Assembly: GCF_001552615.1 (NCBI RefSeq)
Contig: NZ_BCRN01000008.1
Span: forward strand, 186,001 to 250,000
Direction: 5' to 3'
Source: Millisia brevis NBRC 105863
GTDB taxonomy: Bacteria; Actinomycetota; Actinomycetes; Mycobacteriales; Mycobacteriaceae
DNA length: 64,000 nucleotides
The notes below the pieces were generated by a model. The model did no database searches. It was given only the letters and a program-made list of their open reading frames with translations, and had not been told where the DNA came from. Both the position numbers and the translations under genes were made by a program. The first letter of the stretch is position 1. The number at the start of each line of letters is the position of its first letter. Positions 61,790 through 64,000 of this stretch are shown here, in pieces.

Positions 61790-61805
61790 GCGTACGTTCG
61801 TACAT
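61790..61805. promoter_or_regulatory. TetR-type operator, copy 1
   Basis: GCGTACGTTCGTACAT: two GTAC half-sites separated by four bases, 137 bp upstream of the hpaB-type start. Same spacing and 13 of 16 identical bases as the site at 61894-61909. Confidence 0.6.
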
Positions 61806-61893
61806 ATCGATGATGACTCGGTTGCGCTGACTTTGATAGGCGACTAGCTGCTGTTTTACCTAGATGTATCGGGATTTACCGAACAGAAACGAT

Positions 61894-61909
61894 ATGTACA
61901 GTCGTACAT
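61894..61909. promoter_or_regulatory. TetR-type operator, copy 2
   Basis: ATGTACAGTCGTACAT is a perfect dyad (6-bp arms, 4-bp spacer) 55 bp upstream of the tetR start. With the copy at 61790 it brackets the intergenic region, fitting a TetR protein that controls itself and the oxygenase operon. Confidence 0.65.
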
Positions 61910-61964
61910 AACGGCGATCTCCCGATCGGCACGCTCGAGCCGGGCAGCCGCGCGAGGTAAGCTG

Positions 61965-62525
61965 TTGACCGTGGGCACGCGAGGGTCGGTACGGCGATTC
62001 GATCCCGACCGCAAGCAACGGATCACCGAAGCTGCGCTGCGAGTTGTCGGCGAGAAGGGGCTCGATTCACTCACTTTTCGAGCGGTGGCCGAAGCTTCGG
62101 ATGTCCCGCTCGGTTCGACCAGCTATCACTTCGAGGACAAGGGTGAACTGATCGGCGAGGTCGTCAAGCTCGCCCGCGAGCGGAACCGTGCGCTCAGTAC
62201 GCGTATTCTGCGGGAGCAGGTTGCCGAGGGCGGGCTTGCGGTTGGTCTCGCCCAGTTGATCGAGGAGCTGACTGTTCGCCAGCATCACGTTCTGGTGATC
62301 GACCACGACCTCTATCTGGCGTCATTGCGTAATCGAGCGTTGAAAGCCGAAAGCAGGCAGTGGTCGCTCGGCTTCGTCGAAATGCTCGAGGAGTACACCG
62401 ACCACGTGACGGCGGAAGTTCTCGGCTTCTTCTTCGATGGTGTGTGTATGCAGGCGGCGGTATTGGACATTATGTTCTTCGCGTCCGATGTCGAACCGCA
62501 TATCCGGAGAATTCTGCGGGAGTAA
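61965..62525 (+). CDS. TetR-family transcriptional regulator
   Basis: A 186-residue repressor. The helix-turn-helix (TFRAVAEASDVPLGSTSYHF, about residues 40-59) is followed by a ligand domain with QHHVLVIDHDLYLASLRN and VCMQAAVLDIMFFA. I chose TTG at 61965 because GAGG lies seven bases upstream; GTG at 61971 is an alternative. It is divergent from the oxygenase operon, separated by two matching operators, and its stop is eight bases from the end of the convergent amine oxidase gene. It probably senses the pathway substrate. Confidence 0.88.
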   Translation: MTVGTRGSVRRFDPDRKQRITEAALRVVGEKGLDSLTFRAVAEASDVPLGSTSYHFEDKGELIGEVVKLARERNRALSTRILREQVAEGGLAVGLAQLIEELTVRQHHVLVIDHDLYLASLRNRALKAESRQWSLGFVEMLEEYTDHVTAEVLGFFFDGVCMQAAVLDIMFFASDVEPHIRRILRE

Positions 62526-62532
62526 TGTCACA

Positions 62533-64000
62533 CTAGGTTCGGCCGTTGGTGCTGTGTGACGTGTGATGGCCGTGGTCGGCCGCGCCGGGGGCTGCGCAAT
62601 GATCGACCGTTGACGGCGGTACATTCAGGGTCGGATTGCGAGCGAAGAAATTGACCGGCTTCATCGTGAACTTGGCGTAGTCGACCGGCATGACCGGCCA
62701 GTCCTCGGCGCGCGGGAAATGTGTCGGCCCGAACGTATGCCACAGCACGATGTCCGCAGCCTCGAGATTGCGCTGCTTCGCCTGGTAGGCCGGAAGCCCA
62801 TCCTGCCCGTCGTTCTGGTTGACGAAGTCGCCGGACGGGTACCGTTCGTCGCGGTCATACCTGGTCACCCACAGGTGCTTTCGAGCGAACGCGGCGCGCC
62901 GCGCGATCACCGAATCGGGATCCGCCATCAACGTCGGACCCGTCTGCGGCAGCAATGCGTATCCGGTGGGTGTGCCGGTGCGGTGCACACGATCGGCGCT
63001 GTGGATATGCCATACCCGTCCGACGGACGAATCGGCGAGGCGGGCCGCATCGGCTTCGTTGGTGATCGGTGCCGCGGACAGGGTAAAGGCATTGCCGTAC
63101 GGATTGCCCTCGCCCATCGGCAGCCGGACGGCCTCGATCTCGGAAACGGTATTCAGGGCGCCATCGACGCTGACATCCAATCGGGCGCTGAACAGGTGTT
63201 GGTGGTAGGGCGCGCCGAGGTCATCCGCGAGTTTGGTGGCATATGCCGCGTTCGCCTCACTGTGGGAGGTGGTGAACAGAACGCCGGTGAGTTTTGCCTC
63301 GCACTCGATGGTGCCGTCCAGATAGAAATACCAGTAGAAGCCGTAATCGTAGTTGCCCACCGTGGTGAAGAAAGAAATCACGAGCCGCCGCTGCCGCCGT
63401 ACTTCTTCGACGCCCGTGAACTGATCCGTATGCTTCCACAACGTTCCGAAGTCCTCCTCGTGCATACAGATGGCATTCGGAATAGTCCGGGGATTGCCGA
63501 ACTCGTCTGCCAGGACCCCGTCGAGATAGTGAATCTCTCCCAGGCAGTCGCAGCCCAGCTTGAGTGAGTTCGTATAACGGCCGTAGATGTACTCGCCGGT
63601 GTCGAAGTAGTTCTGCCAGTAGCGCACCGGCGAGGGATCGCCGTAGGGCACAACCATTTCCGCGATCGAGGCCCGGTAGATGATGGGCCGCAGTTCTGCG
63701 CCGTCGCGGTAGCCGATATTGCGCAGAACCAGACCTTCCCGGGCGTCGAACTCGACATCGAGCTGCCAGTTCGCCCACGTCACCCGGCTATCTCCGACGG
63801 TGAACGACGGGCCCTGCGGCTGGGTGATCTCGATGGGTTTCAACGTCGCCAACGGCGGCCCGGCCAGCTCGGGATCATTGAAGTTGCCGTTCTCCATCGG
63901 AACCGTGAAGACCGTGTCGTCGATCAGTTCGAACATCTCGCGTCGAACCATGTCGACGTAGGCGACCATGCCGTCCACCGGGTGTGCCCAGCAGTGATCG
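62533..64000 (-). CDS. Copper amine oxidase (5' end cut by window edge)
   Basis: Oxidises a primary amine to the aldehyde, ammonia and hydrogen peroxide. The visible 488 residues are the C-terminal catalytic part; the open frame continues past 64000 ([18 protein letters not shown]). The topaquinone precursor Tyr is in [12 protein letters not shown], the copper ligands in [10 protein letters not shown] (His-X-His) and the distal His in [16 protein letters not shown], the catalytic-base Asp in [13 protein letters not shown]. It lies next to the TetR-controlled oxygenase operon, so an aromatic amine such as tyramine or phenethylamine is a reasonable substrate guess. Confidence 0.92.
   Translation of the reverse strand, partial: DHCWAHPVDGMVAYVDMVRREMFELIDDTVFTVPMENGNFNDPELAGPPLATLKPIEITQPQGPSFTVGDSRVTWANWQLDVEFDAREGLVLRNIGYRDGAELRPIIYRASIAEMVVPYGDPSPVRYWQNYFDTGEYIYGRYTNSLKLGCDCLGEIHYLDGVLADEFGNPRTIPNAICMHEEDFGTLWKHTDQFTGVEEVRRQRRLVISFFTTVGNYDYGFYWYFYLDGTIECEAKLTGVLFTTSHSEANAAYATKLADDLGAPYHQHLFSARLDVSVDGALNTVSEIEAVRLPMGEGNPYGNAFTLSAAPITNEADAARLADSSVGRVWHIHSADRVHRTGTPTGYALLPQTGPTLMADPDSVIARRAAFARKHLWVTRYDRDERYPSGDFVNQNDGQDGLPAYQAKQRNLEAADIVLWHTFGPTHFPRAEDWPVMPVDYAKFTMKPVNFFARNPTLNVPPSTVDHCAAPGAADHGHHTSHSTNGRT

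Overview
High-GC actinobacterial chromosome. A complex I operon, a WXG100/EspC-like protein paired with a DUF3558 lipoprotein, an NDMA-dependent alcohol dehydrogenase, an F420-type nitroreductase-family protein and a Pls/PosA NRPS together point to Mycobacteriales. Gordonia or a close relative is my best guess, but this is inference because no rRNA is present.

Layout. 1-8790 (minus): nuoA-nuoH, tightly overlapped, with nuoH cut by the left edge and a possible iron box upstream of nuoA. 9060-9958: DUF3558 lipoprotein and EspC-like partner. 10090-10816: HigBA-type toxin-antitoxin pair with a promoter that predicts a leaderless mRNA. 10891-14558: nitrilase-family amidohydrolase, FCD-type GntR regulator, MHS-family transporter and DUF2848 protein, with two copies of one operator. 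14826-18744: YitT membrane protein, two TetR regulators and a DrrAB-like ABC exporter. 18747-22395: iron-box-like site and a heterodimeric ABC pair of the IrtAB/YbtPQ type. 22405-26440: SDR, 2-oxoglutarate/Fe(II) oxygenase-like protein, an orphan receiver protein resembling Rv3143, DNA polymerase III delta' and a small membrane ORF.

26510-29120: tRNA-Thr(CGT) followed by a decayed 2.5-kb integrated element: phage minor-head (MuF-like) pseudogene, XRE regulators, two hypothetical genes, and a degenerate copy of the tRNA 3' half at the far end. thiE follows. 29829-37451: alcohol-oxidation locus (AMP-dependent acyl-CoA synthetase, NDMA-alcohol dehydrogenase, aldehyde dehydrogenase, AcoR/MimR-type activator, 10-TM membrane protein). 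Its two plus-strand promoters share a 17-bp dyad, an 18-bp spacer and an identical 12-mer.

37537-48805: F420-type nitroreductase-family protein, secreted beta-propeller, two small membrane proteins, DHA2 drug exporter, zwf, a membrane-anchored P-loop-like protein, a solitary C5 DNA methyltransferase, a cold-shock protein with an intrinsic terminator, a strongly structured possible RNA and an MFS transporter. 48850-54140: M1 metallopeptidase and a Pls/PosA-family NRPS, translationally coupled.

54426-64000: TetR regulator and an amine/aromatic catabolic locus: APC permease, VOC protein, acyl-CoA-dehydrogenase-like flavin monooxygenase, flavin reductase fused to an IclR-type effector domain, HpaB-type monooxygenase, divergent TetR with two matching operators, and a copper amine oxidase cut by the right edge. 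A reasonable reading is oxidative deamination plus ring hydroxylation of an aromatic amine, with the substrate unknown.
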